A stretch of DNA of 7,708 nt, from positions 1 through 7,708 of the forward strand of contig CALCNS010000158.1 in assembly GCA_937897315.1 (NCBI GenBank), given 5' to 3'. Below, piece after piece: positions 1 to 6,114 of this stretch. Position 1 is the first letter of the stretch. Every line of letters begins with the position of its first letter. The notes below the pieces were generated by a model, which saw only the letters and a list, made by a program, of their open reading frames with translations, was not told the origin of the DNA and made no database searches. Made by a program: the position numbers and the translations under genes. The stretch comes from an uncultured Bacillota bacterium. GTDB lineage: Bacteria > Bacillota > JAAYKD01.

Positions 1-18
1 ACCACGTCGCTCCCACCA
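1..18 (+). tRNA. probable 3' end of an upstream tRNA gene (partial)
   Basis: The first 18 bases fit the 3' end of a tRNA. Positions 16-18 are CCA, 15 is an A discriminator, 8-14 (CGCTCCC) would be the 3' acceptor strand, 3-7 (CACGT) the 3' T-stem strand beginning with the invariant C61, and 1-2 (AC) the end of the T loop. A hairpin terminator follows ten bases later, and a complete tRNA gene lies just downstream, which supports the reading. The pairing strands lie outside the window, so neither the fold nor the amino acid can be confirmed; the 5' acceptor strand should read GGGAGCG. Confidence 0.55.
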
Positions 19-27
19 CAGATTCTC

Positions 28-56
28 AGGGCTGTTGTTCAGCTCTTTCTTTTTTT
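28..56 (+). terminator. rho-independent terminator between two tRNA genes
   Basis: Stem AGGGCTG (28-34) pairs with CAGCTCT (40-46) through seven pairs including one G-T wobble, around a TTGTT loop. It is followed by a T-rich run to position 56. It would end transcription of the tRNA running in from the left. Its T run touches the first base of tRNA-Pro at 57, which leaves no room for a separate promoter between them. Confidence 0.6.
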
Positions 57-133
57 CGGGGCGTAGCGCAGCTTGGTAGCGCGTTTGGTTCGGGACCAAA
101 AGGCCGGAGGTTCGAATCCTCTCGCCCCGACCA
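57..133 (+). tRNA. tRNA-Pro, anticodon CGG
   Basis: A complete 77-base cloverleaf with encoded CCA. Acceptor CGGGGCG (57-63) pairs fully with CGCCCCG (123-129), with discriminator A130 and CCA at 131-133. The D stem is GCGC (66-69)/GCGC (79-82). The anticodon stem is TTTGG (84-88)/CCAAA (96-100) around loop TTCGGGA, which gives anticodon CGG at 91-93. The T stem is GGAGG (106-110)/CCTCT (118-122) around TTCGAAT. It reads proline codon CCG. A terminator follows at once. No convincing promoter lies between the upstream hairpin and the gene, so it may be transcribed by readthrough from the preceding tRNA and released by RNase P. Confidence 0.97.
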
Positions 134-146
134 CTGAAGACAAGAA

Positions 147-180
147 ACAGGATGGTGCACGCACCATCCTGTGTTTTTTT
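147..180 (+). terminator. terminator after tRNA-Pro, possibly shared with corA
   Basis: A perfect 12-base inverted repeat (147-158 with 161-172, arms ACAGGATGGTGC and its complement) is followed by G and seven T residues (174-180). It ends the tRNA-Pro transcript. The convergent corA gene stops at 184, so its mRNA runs through the same hairpin from the other side. On that strand the stem is followed by the weaker run TTCTTGTCTT, so the hairpin may work in both directions, less well for corA. Confidence 0.9.
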
Positions 181-183
181 ATA

Positions 184-1113
184 TTACAGAAAATTCCTAC
201 GCTTAAGTTCCCGGTAAAACAAATAAGTCACGACTATGGAGAGAATAATGACATAGACATAACCGAATTTCCAGGTGATTTCGGGCATGGAGGTAAAATT
301 CATGCCATACCAACCTGCGATGAGTATGGGAGGTGTAAAAACGGCAGTGACCACAGTTAAGACGGTAATAATATTATTTTGCTTCAGGTCTAGAGTCGAT
401 TGATACATTTCGCGAACCTCTCGAGAATAATCACGAATGAACTGAACATCTCCACGTAAACGTTCCGCTCTTTCTGCAAAGAGCTTGAACAGGTATAACC
501 GATTTTCCTGAAAGCACTGATTTTCATTTTCCCATAATTCATGTGAAATCTCAATCATAAGTGAATAGAAATTCTGCAAAACCAACAGTCTTTTTCGAAT
601 GCTAATCATATCGCGATTGAATTGGCCATTTCTCTCTTTACCCATGTTCTCTTCAAGGCGTGCCACTCTATTTTTGATGGATTCAAGAACTTCTATATCG
701 TCACCAGTCAGTTCATCCAAAAAACTGTATAAAAAACGTTCCATGCAGGCCTCATGCCAGTAATTCTCTAGCGTCATTTTCTGAATGATGGTGGAAACGA
801 TTTGCTTGTGGTCAATAAAAATGATCCTTCCTGGTTTAATTAGGAAACTGAATTTTTCGTCTTCTTGTATAAACTCTTCTTTAGGAAGTATGATCGTACC
901 CAAGTAGTAATCAAAATGGGTTTCTAGCTTATTATAATGAATTTGAGCTGGATCTATCATGATATGATCTGCAAATCCACAAAACTGCTGCAAAGTATGA
1001 AACTCATTTTGACTCATGACGGCAATAAAGGAATCGGGCCATTGTTTGGGAATAGCAGTTCCCTGATACACTAAAGATGTTTTTCCATAGGTATACAGCT
1101 CGATGATAATCAA
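184..1113 (-). CDS. corA: CorA-family magnesium/divalent cation channel
   Basis: The 309-residue protein has CorA architecture: an acidic cytoplasmic N-terminal domain (about 1-130), a long helical stalk (about 135-245) and two C-terminal membrane helices (about 249-268 and 283-300) ending in a basic tail. The family signature YGMNF is present, with GMN at 270-272 at the pore mouth, followed by MPE in the short external loop. CorA proteins form homopentamers in the cytoplasmic membrane that admit Mg2+ and sometimes Co2+ or Ni2+. The length is normal for the family. The start is uncertain. TTG at 1113 is the only conventional start before a GTG at codon 15, but the Shine-Dalgarno touches it. 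The leader is too short for an M-box riboswitch, so Mg2+ control at RNA level is unlikely. The gene is monocistronic and lies between two tRNA genes. Confidence 0.93.
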   Translation of the reverse strand: MIIIELYTYGKTSLVYQGTAIPKQWPDSFIAVMSQNEFHTLQQFCGFADHIMIDPAQIHYNKLETHFDYYLGTIILPKEEFIQEDEKFSFLIKPGRIIFIDHKQIVSTIIQKMTLENYWHEACMERFLYSFLDELTGDDIEVLESIKNRVARLEENMGKERNGQFNRDMISIRKRLLVLQNFYSLMIEISHELWENENQCFQENRLYLFKLFAERAERLRGDVQFIRDYSREVREMYQSTLDLKQNNIITVLTVVTAVFTPPILIAGWYGMNFTSMPEITWKFGYVYVIILSIVVTYLFYRELKRRNFL

Positions 1114-1119
1114 CCCCTC
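1114..1119 (-). promoter_or_regulatory. Shine-Dalgarno of corA, abnormally close to TTG
   Basis: Read on the minus strand, GAGGGG ends directly against the TTG at 1113-1111. Aligned to the consensus by its GAGG, the gap to TTG is 2 bases. The following in-frame codons ATT, ATC and ATC lie 5, 8 and 11 bases away. There is no in-frame ATG, GTG or TTG further upstream before a stop at 1146-1144. Either the short spacing is tolerated or initiation uses a rare ATT/ATC codon. Confidence 0.55.
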
Positions 1120-1137
1120 AAACGATATGATAAAGTT

Positions 1138-1146
1138 AGTATATCA
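1138..1146 (-). promoter_or_regulatory. probable corA promoter (extended -10)
   Basis: On the minus strand TATACT (1143-1138) is directly preceded by TGA, giving an extended -10 motif (TG at 1146-1145). I see no good -35 at 16-18 bases upstream, but extended -10 promoters can work with a weak one. It would start RNA near 1131, leaving a leader of only about 18 bases. Confidence 0.45.
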
Positions 1147-1173
1147 CATTATCAGAAGAATAGAATCACAGGC

Positions 1174-1202
1174 TTGATTTTTTTTCAATGACATGCTATA
1201 CT
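1174..1202 (+). promoter_or_regulatory. sigma-A type promoter of tRNA-Thr
   Basis: TTGATT (1174-1179) and TATACT (1197-1202) are separated by exactly 17 bases, and TGC just before the -10 box makes it an extended -10. The predicted start near 1209 gives a 5' leader of about 12 bases before the tRNA. This is one of the strongest promoters in the window, as expected for a stable RNA gene. Confidence 0.85.
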
Positions 1203-1220
1203 TTCACCCGACACAAAAAT

Positions 1221-1296
<76 letters not shown>

Positions 1297-1301
1297 AAAA
1301 G

Positions 1302-1346
1302 AACATAAAAAAACTCGCCGCGAAAGCAGTCGAGTTTTTTTATGTT
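1302..1346. terminator. bidirectional terminator between tRNA-Thr and rpmB
   Basis: A perfect 16-base inverted repeat (1302-1317 with 1331-1346) encloses a 13-base loop. The outer part of each arm carries a run of seven A or T, and the inner part is CTCG/CGAG. Read on either strand, a GC core is followed by seven T residues, so the one element can stop tRNA-Thr transcription rightward and rpmB transcription leftward. Confidence 0.9.
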
Positions 1347-1375
1347 TGCAAACACTTATTTATAAAGAACTGAAC

Positions 1376-1567
1376 TTAGAGTGCTCTTTGCACTTTGCCG
1401 GAACGGATACAACGGGTACAAACGCGAATGCGAGTAGGGGTTCCACCTACGATTGCATGCACGGATTGCAGATTGGGAGCAATCACTTTTTTGTTGCGAT
1501 TTCCTCTCTTGGAAATCAAGTTACCGGTTGTAACGCCCTTACCGCAAATTTCACATACTCTTGCCAT
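1376..1567 (-). CDS. rpmB: 50S ribosomal protein L28 (zinc-binding form)
   Basis: A 63-residue L28, a small basic protein of the large ribosomal subunit. The start at 1567 (MARVCEICGKG) is fixed by the family N-terminus and by a consensus Shine-Dalgarno AAAGGAGG about seven bases upstream. A longer in-frame reading from 1618 would put the Shine-Dalgarno inside the coding region and is wrong. Two CxxC pairs, C5/C8 and C50/C53, should bind one zinc ion, as in the C+ class of ribosomal proteins. The C-terminus RSGKVQRAL is typical. The middle (about 18-31) is unusual: the SH motif and the tryptophan seen in most L28 are replaced by SK and Ile. It diverges from fakA and has its own promoter. Confidence 0.97.
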   Translation of the reverse strand: MARVCEICGKGVTTGNLISKRGNRNKKVIAPNLQSVHAIVGGTPTRIRVCTRCIRSGKVQRAL

Positions 1568-1608
1568 GGTTCCACCTCCTTTGGTGTTGCCAAGTGTTGA
1601 ACATTGGT

Positions 1609-1637
1609 ATTCTATCATAAAATAGGGGTCTTGACAA
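1609..1637 (-). promoter_or_regulatory. sigma-A type promoter of rpmB
   Basis: On the minus strand, TTGTCA (1637-1632) and TAGAAT (1614-1609) are 17 bases apart, with TGA directly before the -10 box. RNA would begin near 1602, giving a leader of about 35 bases that carries the rpmB Shine-Dalgarno. A near-consensus promoter suits a ribosomal protein gene. Confidence 0.85.
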
Positions 1638-1679
1638 GCATTTCGAAAAAGAATTTCAGAAAATATCTCTTTTCATTTT

Positions 1680-1708
1680 TTGCTTTTCAGTGTAAAATAT
1701 AGTACACT
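1680..1708 (+). promoter_or_regulatory. probable promoter of fakA
   Basis: TTGCTT (1680-1685) and TACACT (1703-1708) are separated by 17 bases. An overlapping alternative is TATAGT (1698-1703) with a T-only -35. Either would start RNA between about 1709 and 1716. It faces away from the rpmB promoter; the two -35 boxes are about 42 bases apart. Confidence 0.55.
1689..1708. promoter_or_regulatory. inverted repeat over the fakA -10 box, candidate operator
   Basis: AGTGTA (1689-1694) and TACACT (1703-1708) are exact inverted copies separated by eight A/T-rich bases, a 20-base dyad. The right arm is the proposed -10 box, and a nested ATAGT/ACTAT dyad lies at 1699-1710. A dimeric regulator bound here would block RNA polymerase. 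I do not recognise the site as that of a known regulator; it does not resemble the FapR consensus. Confidence 0.35.
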
Positions 1709-1720
1709 ATCCATTAAGCT

Positions 1721-1738
1721 AGACGGCATGATCCGTCT
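1721..1738 (+). promoter_or_regulatory. short hairpin in the fakA leader
   Basis: AGACGG (1721-1726) and CCGTCT (1733-1738) form a perfect 6-base stem with a CATGAT loop, placed near the predicted 5' end of the fakA mRNA and ten bases before the Shine-Dalgarno. No T run follows, so it is not a terminator. It may protect the 5' end or be a second protein-binding dyad. Confidence 0.4.
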
Positions 1739-1760
1739 CAAATGAACGGAGGCGAGTCTC

Positions 1761-3431
1761 GTGGCAGAAACGATAAAAAAGGAATTCATAGATGCCAACG
1801 ATATCCTGCAAATGTTTCGATCTGCGACAGCGCAATTGTTAAAAAAGAAAGATAAAATCAATTCATTAAATGTGTTTCCGGTACCCGATGGAGATACCGG
1901 TACCAACATGTATTTAACCATGAAGTCCGCCATGGACGAAGTGGCTGCCATCGAACCCATCTCCATTTCCAAGGTGTGCGGTGCACTGAGCATGGGAGCC
2001 CTCATGGGGGCTCGCGGAAATTCCGGTGTGATCTTATCTCAAATCTTGCGAGGAATTACCCGACACTTGGCTACAAAAGAAAAAATCAATACGACCGAGT
2101 TTGCCAAAGCCTTGCAAGAGGGTGTTCAAGCCGCCTACAAAGCAGTGATGAGACCGACCGAAGGTACCATACTAACCGTAGTGAAAGAATCTGCCAAAGA
2201 AGCAAATAATCAAGCTCGTCAGCATCGGGATTTTGCTCCCTTTATGTCTGTCATTATCAAAAAAGCAGAAGAAGCACTGGCGAAAACACCGGAGCAACTC
2301 CCTGTCTTAAAGCAAGCAGGAGTGGTCGATGCCGGTGGTGCTGGGCTGGTAGCCATTTACCAAGGTTTCTTCATGATGCTAAACGGTGAGAAGGTGGAGG
2401 AGTTTGTGGTGGACAAACCAAGCGAAAGTGTTTCGGTTTCACATGTAGCGCAAGCCGTCCTCACCGATTCCAACGACATTGAGTTTGCTTACTGTACAGA
2501 GATGATTGTTCTGGGTAAAGACTTAAATGAAGATATTCTTTTGCAAAAATTAATATCCTTAGGTGATTCTTTACTTGTAGTGGGGGATACCGAGATTCTT
2601 AAAGTACATGTGCATACCAATCATCCCGGTAAGGTGTTAGAAGCTGGCTTGGAAATGGGTATGTTGAGCAAAATCAAAATCGAGAACATGCGGGAACAAC
2701 ATCACCACTTGGTCATGGATAATTTACCCGTTGAAACCCCTATTGAGGCTTCCGGCATCCCCATGGAGGAAAAACCCATAGCCATGGTCAGCATAGCAGC
2801 CGGAAGTGGCTTGGCCGACATTTTCCGCAGTTTGGGTGTGGATTTGGTGGTAGAGGGCGGTCAAACCATGAATCCGAGCACCGAAGACATTGTGCGTGCA
2901 GTTGAACTTGCTCCATCGCAAACTGTATTTGTGTTACCCAATAACAAAAACATTATCATGGCAGCTCAACAAGCCAAACTCATCAGCAAAAAAGAAATAT
3001 ATGTCATACCAACCACCTCTATTCCCCAAGGGATTGCTGCTTTGCTGGCGTACAATCCAGAATTGAAGGATTACCATGTCTTAGCAGAAACCATGGAAGA
3101 AGCTTCTCAATCCATTTCGACCGGTCAGTTAACGTACTCGGTTCGCGATACCATATTAGATGATTGTGTGATCAAAGAAGGAGACTATTTGGCATTGTGT
3201 GATGGAAAGATTGCTGCCGTTTCTCCCGACCGTAGTGCTGCTCTCGAGCAATTATTTGAGGCCATGTTGACCGAAGAGCGCGAAATCATCACGATATATT
3301 ATGGTCAAGAGGTGGAAGAAAGCGAAGCAGAAGAATTAAAAGCGAAGATGCAGGCAAAATTCCCCCGACATGAAATTGAAGTGTATTACGGTGGTCAACC
3401 TGTTTACTATTACATCATATCAGCCGAATAA
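1761..3431 (+). CDS. fakA: fatty acid kinase subunit FakA (YloV, DAK2/DhaL family)
   Basis: The 556-residue protein matches FakA in length and layout. FakA phosphorylates fatty acids held by a FakB (DegV-family) partner, making acyl-phosphate for phospholipid synthesis. The N-terminal DhaL kinase domain (about 8-210) has the metal/nucleotide motif NVFPVPDGDTGTN (37-49, Asp43 and Asp45), ARGNSG (84-89) and VDAGGAGL (189-196). The middle domain has Cys245 and HVH at 283-285, which correspond to the zinc ligands described for staphylococcal FakA. The C-terminal domain (about 335-556) is the FakB-binding part in that model. The GTG start has GGAGG eight bases upstream. No fakB lies in the window. 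Many Bacillota have an Asp23-family gene just upstream; here fakA directly follows the divergent rpmB. A hairpin terminator follows the stop by 12 bases. Confidence 0.95.
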   Translation: MAETIKKEFIDANDILQMFRSATAQLLKKKDKINSLNVFPVPDGDTGTNMYLTMKSAMDEVAAIEPISISKVCGALSMGALMGARGNSGVILSQILRGITRHLATKEKINTTEFAKALQEGVQAAYKAVMRPTEGTILTVVKESAKEANNQARQHRDFAPFMSVIIKKAEEALAKTPEQLPVLKQAGVVDAGGAGLVAIYQGFFMMLNGEKVEEFVVDKPSESVSVSHVAQAVLTDSNDIEFAYCTEMIVLGKDLNEDILLQKLISLGDSLLVVGDTEILKVHVHTNHPGKVLEAGLEMGMLSKIKIENMREQHHHLVMDNLPVETPIEASGIPMEEKPIAMVSIAAGSGLADIFRSLGVDLVVEGGQTMNPSTEDIVRAVELAPSQTVFVLPNNKNIIMAAQQAKLISKKEIYVIPTTSIPQGIAALLAYNPELKDYHVLAETMEEASQSISTGQLTYSVRDTILDDCVIKEGDYLALCDGKIAAVSPDRSAALEQLFEAMLTEEREIITIYYGQEVEESEAEELKAKMQAKFPRHEIEVYYGGQPVYYYIISAE

Positions 3432-3443
3432 TGTTGTATGTTG

Positions 3444-3471
3444 AAAGGGACCGCAAGGCGGTCCCTTTTTT
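3444..3471 (+). terminator. terminator/attenuator between fakA and recG
   Basis: GGGACCGC (3447-3454) pairs perfectly with GCGGTCCC (3458-3465) across an AAG loop. The stem can extend by three A-T pairs, and six T residues end at 3471. It is a canonical intrinsic terminator, beginning 12 bases after the fakA stop. The recG Shine-Dalgarno begins two bases after the T run, so there is no space for a promoter after the hairpin. Confidence 0.9.
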
Positions 3472-3472
3472 C

Positions 3473-3491
3473 AAAGGAGGGTAAAGGCTTG
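3473..3491 (+). promoter_or_regulatory. Shine-Dalgarno and TTG start that define recG
   Basis: AAAGGAGG (3473-3480) followed eight bases later by TTG (3489-3491) is a consensus ribosome site at ideal spacing. The longer in-frame ATG at 3438 has no such site, and its first codons would be the terminator hairpin. This element therefore decides the recG start. Confidence 0.88.
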
Positions 3492-5522
3492 TCTGGAGAA
3501 GAACTTCATCTATGGAATACCTTGCCCGGCTTAGGACCTAAAAGGCGAGAATACTTAAGCGAAATCGGTGTAGAGAATTCAATTCACTTGTTACTGCATT
3601 ATCCGAAACGATATGTGGTTCAACATAAATTAGAATTCTGGCCGAAAGACGAGCTCCCTCCTTACGATGTGATGATAGATGCCACAGTGACCAGCTCGGG
3701 TGCCCTCTTGCGCAAGAAAAAAATGACCATGGTACGACTTTCTCTTGTCGATGCGAATGGTCAGAAATTTATAGCTATATGGTTCAATCAACCGTATCGA
3801 AAAAATCAATTTGCGGTGGGCAGTCAAATTTGGGTTTTGGGGAAGTGCCAACAAAAAGGTTCCTTACGAAGTATCGTCGTGCAACAATGCGGTTTTGGAA
3901 CAGGAGTAGGGGGCATTAAAGCCATCTATGATCTGCCACAAGGGATTACTCAAAGCATGTTTCGCCAATGGCTGGTCTATGTGTTGGAAACAATGGACAA
4001 AGAGACCCTAGAAATTTGGCCGGAGCCATGGCGAAAGAGAATCGGTCTCAGCCTGTTAGATGCATTAGGGAATCTTCATTTTCCCAAAAGCGCAGAAGAA
4101 CTCCAGAAAGCACAACAAAGGGTTTTGCTGGAAGAAACGCTCATCATGCAATTGATTCAACAACCTCAAGAGCAAAAGGCAATCGGTTTTGTTCAAACAT
4201 TAACCCCTAGTCACAAAGAGCAATGGGACAAGTTGTTGCCTTTCACTCTGACGGGTGCACAAGCTAGAGCCATAGAGGAAATCAGAGCCGACATGTCAAG
4301 CTCCAAACCCATGATGAGGTTTGTGCAAGGGGATGTAGGAAGTGGTAAAACCATTGTGGCGATAGCAGCCCTCTGGCAATCTGTGACCAATGGTCACCAG
4401 GCTGTTTTTTTAGCGCCTACAGAGATTTTGGCCAGACAACACACGGCTCAAATACGCACGATTCTACCGCAATCGATTCCCATTTATTTGGTGACGGGAC
4501 GAATGTCTGTTGCAGAACGAGAAGTAGCTAGAGCTATGGCGGAGCAAGGACAAAGTGGAATTTGGATTGGAACACATGCGCTTTTATCGGACCACATGCA
4601 TTTCCCCTCTTGTAGCTTGCTGGTTATTGACGAACAACACCGCTTTGGAGTCATGCAACGCCGGAAATTACTGGAACAGCAAATCCCTGTTCCCGATGTA
4701 TTAAGTTTATCGGCTACCCCCATCCCTCGTAGCTTGGCGATGTTGCTCTATGGAGATATGCAGGCCAGTCAGCTGGATGAGTTGCCACCGCACCGATTAC
4801 CCATAAAAACGGTTTGGATTCGCGAGCCGGACAGAGTGGAGAAGCTAATGGCCTACTGCTCGGAAGAAATGCAACGGGGTCATTCGGTTTATTGGGTTTG
4901 TCCCGGAATTCAATCCACGGAAGACGAAGATGCGAGTGTGCCAACCATTGAGGATCGTAAACCTCTCTTGCAACGAGTGTGGCCTGCTCCATTATGGACG
5001 GTTTTGCACGGTCAGATGAAGCAAAATGAACGCCAGCAAATTATGGAACGATTCGAAAAGGGAGAGTTACGTGGATTACTAGCCACCACAATTATTGAAG
5101 TAGGTGTCGATCAAGCCAATGCGACGGTCATGGTAGTGGAAGGAGCCGACCGCTTTGGATTGGCACAATTACACCAACTACGAGGAAGAGTGGGCCGTAG
5201 TCATCTACCTTCATATTGTGCTTTGATCACGAATGGTGAAATCACGGCAACTGCTGAGCAGCGAATGAAAGCATTGTGCGCGACTCAAGATGGTTTTTAT
5301 TTATCACAGCTCGATTTAGAATTGAGAGGTCCCGGAGAAATCTTTGGTACGGACCAAAGTGGATTTAGCGATTTGCTGGTATTTCGCTGGCAAGTAGAGG
5401 AAGACACCCTAAGAATAAGCAGGGAATGCATCGATGAGTGGAAAAGCGGTAAGGTGATTTTTGAGAATGAGCGTTGGGAGCGTGTGCTTCTACGCTGGAA
5501 AGAAAAACCCAATGCGTCCTAA
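3489..5522 (+). CDS. recG: ATP-dependent DNA helicase RecG
   Basis: From the TTG start the protein is 677 residues, the usual RecG size. RecG is a superfamily 2 double-strand translocase that remodels stalled forks, R-loops and Holliday junctions. The N-terminus has LPGLGPKRREYL, the usual opening, followed by the wedge/OB domain (about 45-150). Helicase motifs are in order: Walker A GDVGSGKT (281-288), DEQH box (381-384), motif III SATPIPR (408-414), and motif VI LRGRVGRS (564-571). The C-terminal GPGEIFGTDQSGF matches the family's TRG-like end region. It lies between fakA and rsmD, an order common in Bacillota. No clear promoter is visible: a weak TTTACT/AATAAT pair at the end of fakA would itself run into the hairpin. 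Readthrough probably sets its low level. Confidence 0.97.
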   Translation: MSGEELHLWNTLPGLGPKRREYLSEIGVENSIHLLLHYPKRYVVQHKLEFWPKDELPPYDVMIDATVTSSGALLRKKKMTMVRLSLVDANGQKFIAIWFNQPYRKNQFAVGSQIWVLGKCQQKGSLRSIVVQQCGFGTGVGGIKAIYDLPQGITQSMFRQWLVYVLETMDKETLEIWPEPWRKRIGLSLLDALGNLHFPKSAEELQKAQQRVLLEETLIMQLIQQPQEQKAIGFVQTLTPSHKEQWDKLLPFTLTGAQARAIEEIRADMSSSKPMMRFVQGDVGSGKTIVAIAALWQSVTNGHQAVFLAPTEILARQHTAQIRTILPQSIPIYLVTGRMSVAEREVARAMAEQGQSGIWIGTHALLSDHMHFPSCSLLVIDEQHRFGVMQRRKLLEQQIPVPDVLSLSATPIPRSLAMLLYGDMQASQLDELPPHRLPIKTVWIREPDRVEKLMAYCSEEMQRGHSVYWVCPGIQSTEDEDASVPTIEDRKPLLQRVWPAPLWTVLHGQMKQNERQQIMERFEKGELRGLLATTIIEVGVDQANATVMVVEGADRFGLAQLHQLRGRVGRSHLPSYCALITNGEITATAEQRMKALCATQDGFYLSQLDLELRGPGEIFGTDQSGFSDLLVFRWQVEEDTLRISRECIDEWKSGKVIFENERWERVLLRWKEKPNAS

Positions 5523-5541
5523 ATAGAAAGAGGGAATTCAC

Positions 5542-6114
5542 ATGAGAATTATATCTGGAAGCGCAAAAGGGCGCAAATTGAAAAGTCCGAAGGACCAATT
5601 GACAAGGCCTACATCGGATCGATTGAAAGAAACCTTGTTCAATATTTTGGCTCCAAAAATCTATGGGGCTCATATTTTGGATGTGTTTGCCGGTAGTGGT
5701 GCACTGGGCTTGGAGGCGATAAGCAGGGGAGCAGCATCGGTTACCTTTTTTGAAATACATAAAGAAGCGGTTCGTCTGATTCAAGACAATGTGGAGTTAT
5801 GCGGTTTCCAAAAACAAAGTCGCCTGATTGTGGGGGATGCAATTTCAAAAATAAAGACCTTTTTCCCCGGAGTGGACCAGAAAATCGATTTGGTTTTTAT
5901 CGATCCGCCTTATCAAACAGGGTTAGCAGAACACGCATTAGAGGTGTTATCGCAGGTTTCCTGGTTGAAACCGACTGTGACGATTGTAGTGGAGCATCAC
6001 GGGAAAGAGGAATTACCTGACGAAATATCATCACTCAAAAAATACCGTGTTCTCAAACAACGGGATAGTACCATCACTTTTTATGGTCGTTCAGAGGAAG
6101 GTGTCACGGAATGA
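5542..6114 (+). CDS. rsmD: 16S rRNA (guanine(966)-N2)-methyltransferase RsmD
   Basis: The 190-residue class I SAM-dependent methyltransferase is of RsmD length. RsmD methylates N2 of G966 in 16S rRNA on the small-subunit precursor. Visible motifs are the N-terminal RIISGSAKGRKL (2-13), the RPTSDR motif (22-27), the SAM-binding loop DVFAGSGALGLEA (47-59), an acidic residue after the next strand (E71), and the catalytic DPPY (121-124) typical of amino-methyltransferases acting on bases. The ATG start has AGAGGG seven bases upstream. It begins 19 bases after recG and overlaps the next gene by ATGA, so it is probably cotranscribed and translationally coupled. In many Bacillota coaD follows rsmD directly; here it does not. 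Confidence 0.96.
   Translation: MRIISGSAKGRKLKSPKDQLTRPTSDRLKETLFNILAPKIYGAHILDVFAGSGALGLEAISRGAASVTFFEIHKEAVRLIQDNVELCGFQKQSRLIVGDAISKIKTFFPGVDQKIDLVFIDPPYQTGLAEHALEVLSQVSWLKPTVTIVVEHHGKEELPDEISSLKKYRVLKQRDSTITFYGRSEEGVTE

Noticed and set aside
73..360. 95-codon plus-strand reading frame across tRNA-Pro and the corA 3' end
   Set aside because: It translates a tRNA and its terminator and lies antisense to corA; no protein family resemblance.
1114..1146. M-box or other riboswitch before corA
   Set aside because: The leader predicted from the -10 box is only about 18 bases, too short for any riboswitch.
1344..1353. Palindrome GTTTGCAAAC beside the bidirectional terminator
   Set aside because: A single short palindrome with no promoter nearby; a chance occurrence is likely.
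1568..1618. Seventeen-codon N-terminal extension of rpmB
   Set aside because: It would contain the Shine-Dalgarno AAAGGAGG and start inside the promoter -10 region; L28 begins with MAR at 1567.
1631..1636. Perfect plus-strand TTGACA as a second fakA -35 box
   Set aside because: No -10-like hexamer lies 16-18 bases downstream; the sequence overlaps the minus-strand rpmB -35 box, which explains it.
3438..3488. Extended N-terminus of recG from the ATG at 3438
   Set aside because: The codons are the terminator hairpin and the Shine-Dalgarno of the TTG start at 3489; RecG homologues begin near that TTG.
5365..5784. 139-codon minus-strand reading frame over recG/rsmD
   Set aside because: It is antisense to two clear genes, has no ribosome site and no recognisable family; a shadow frame.
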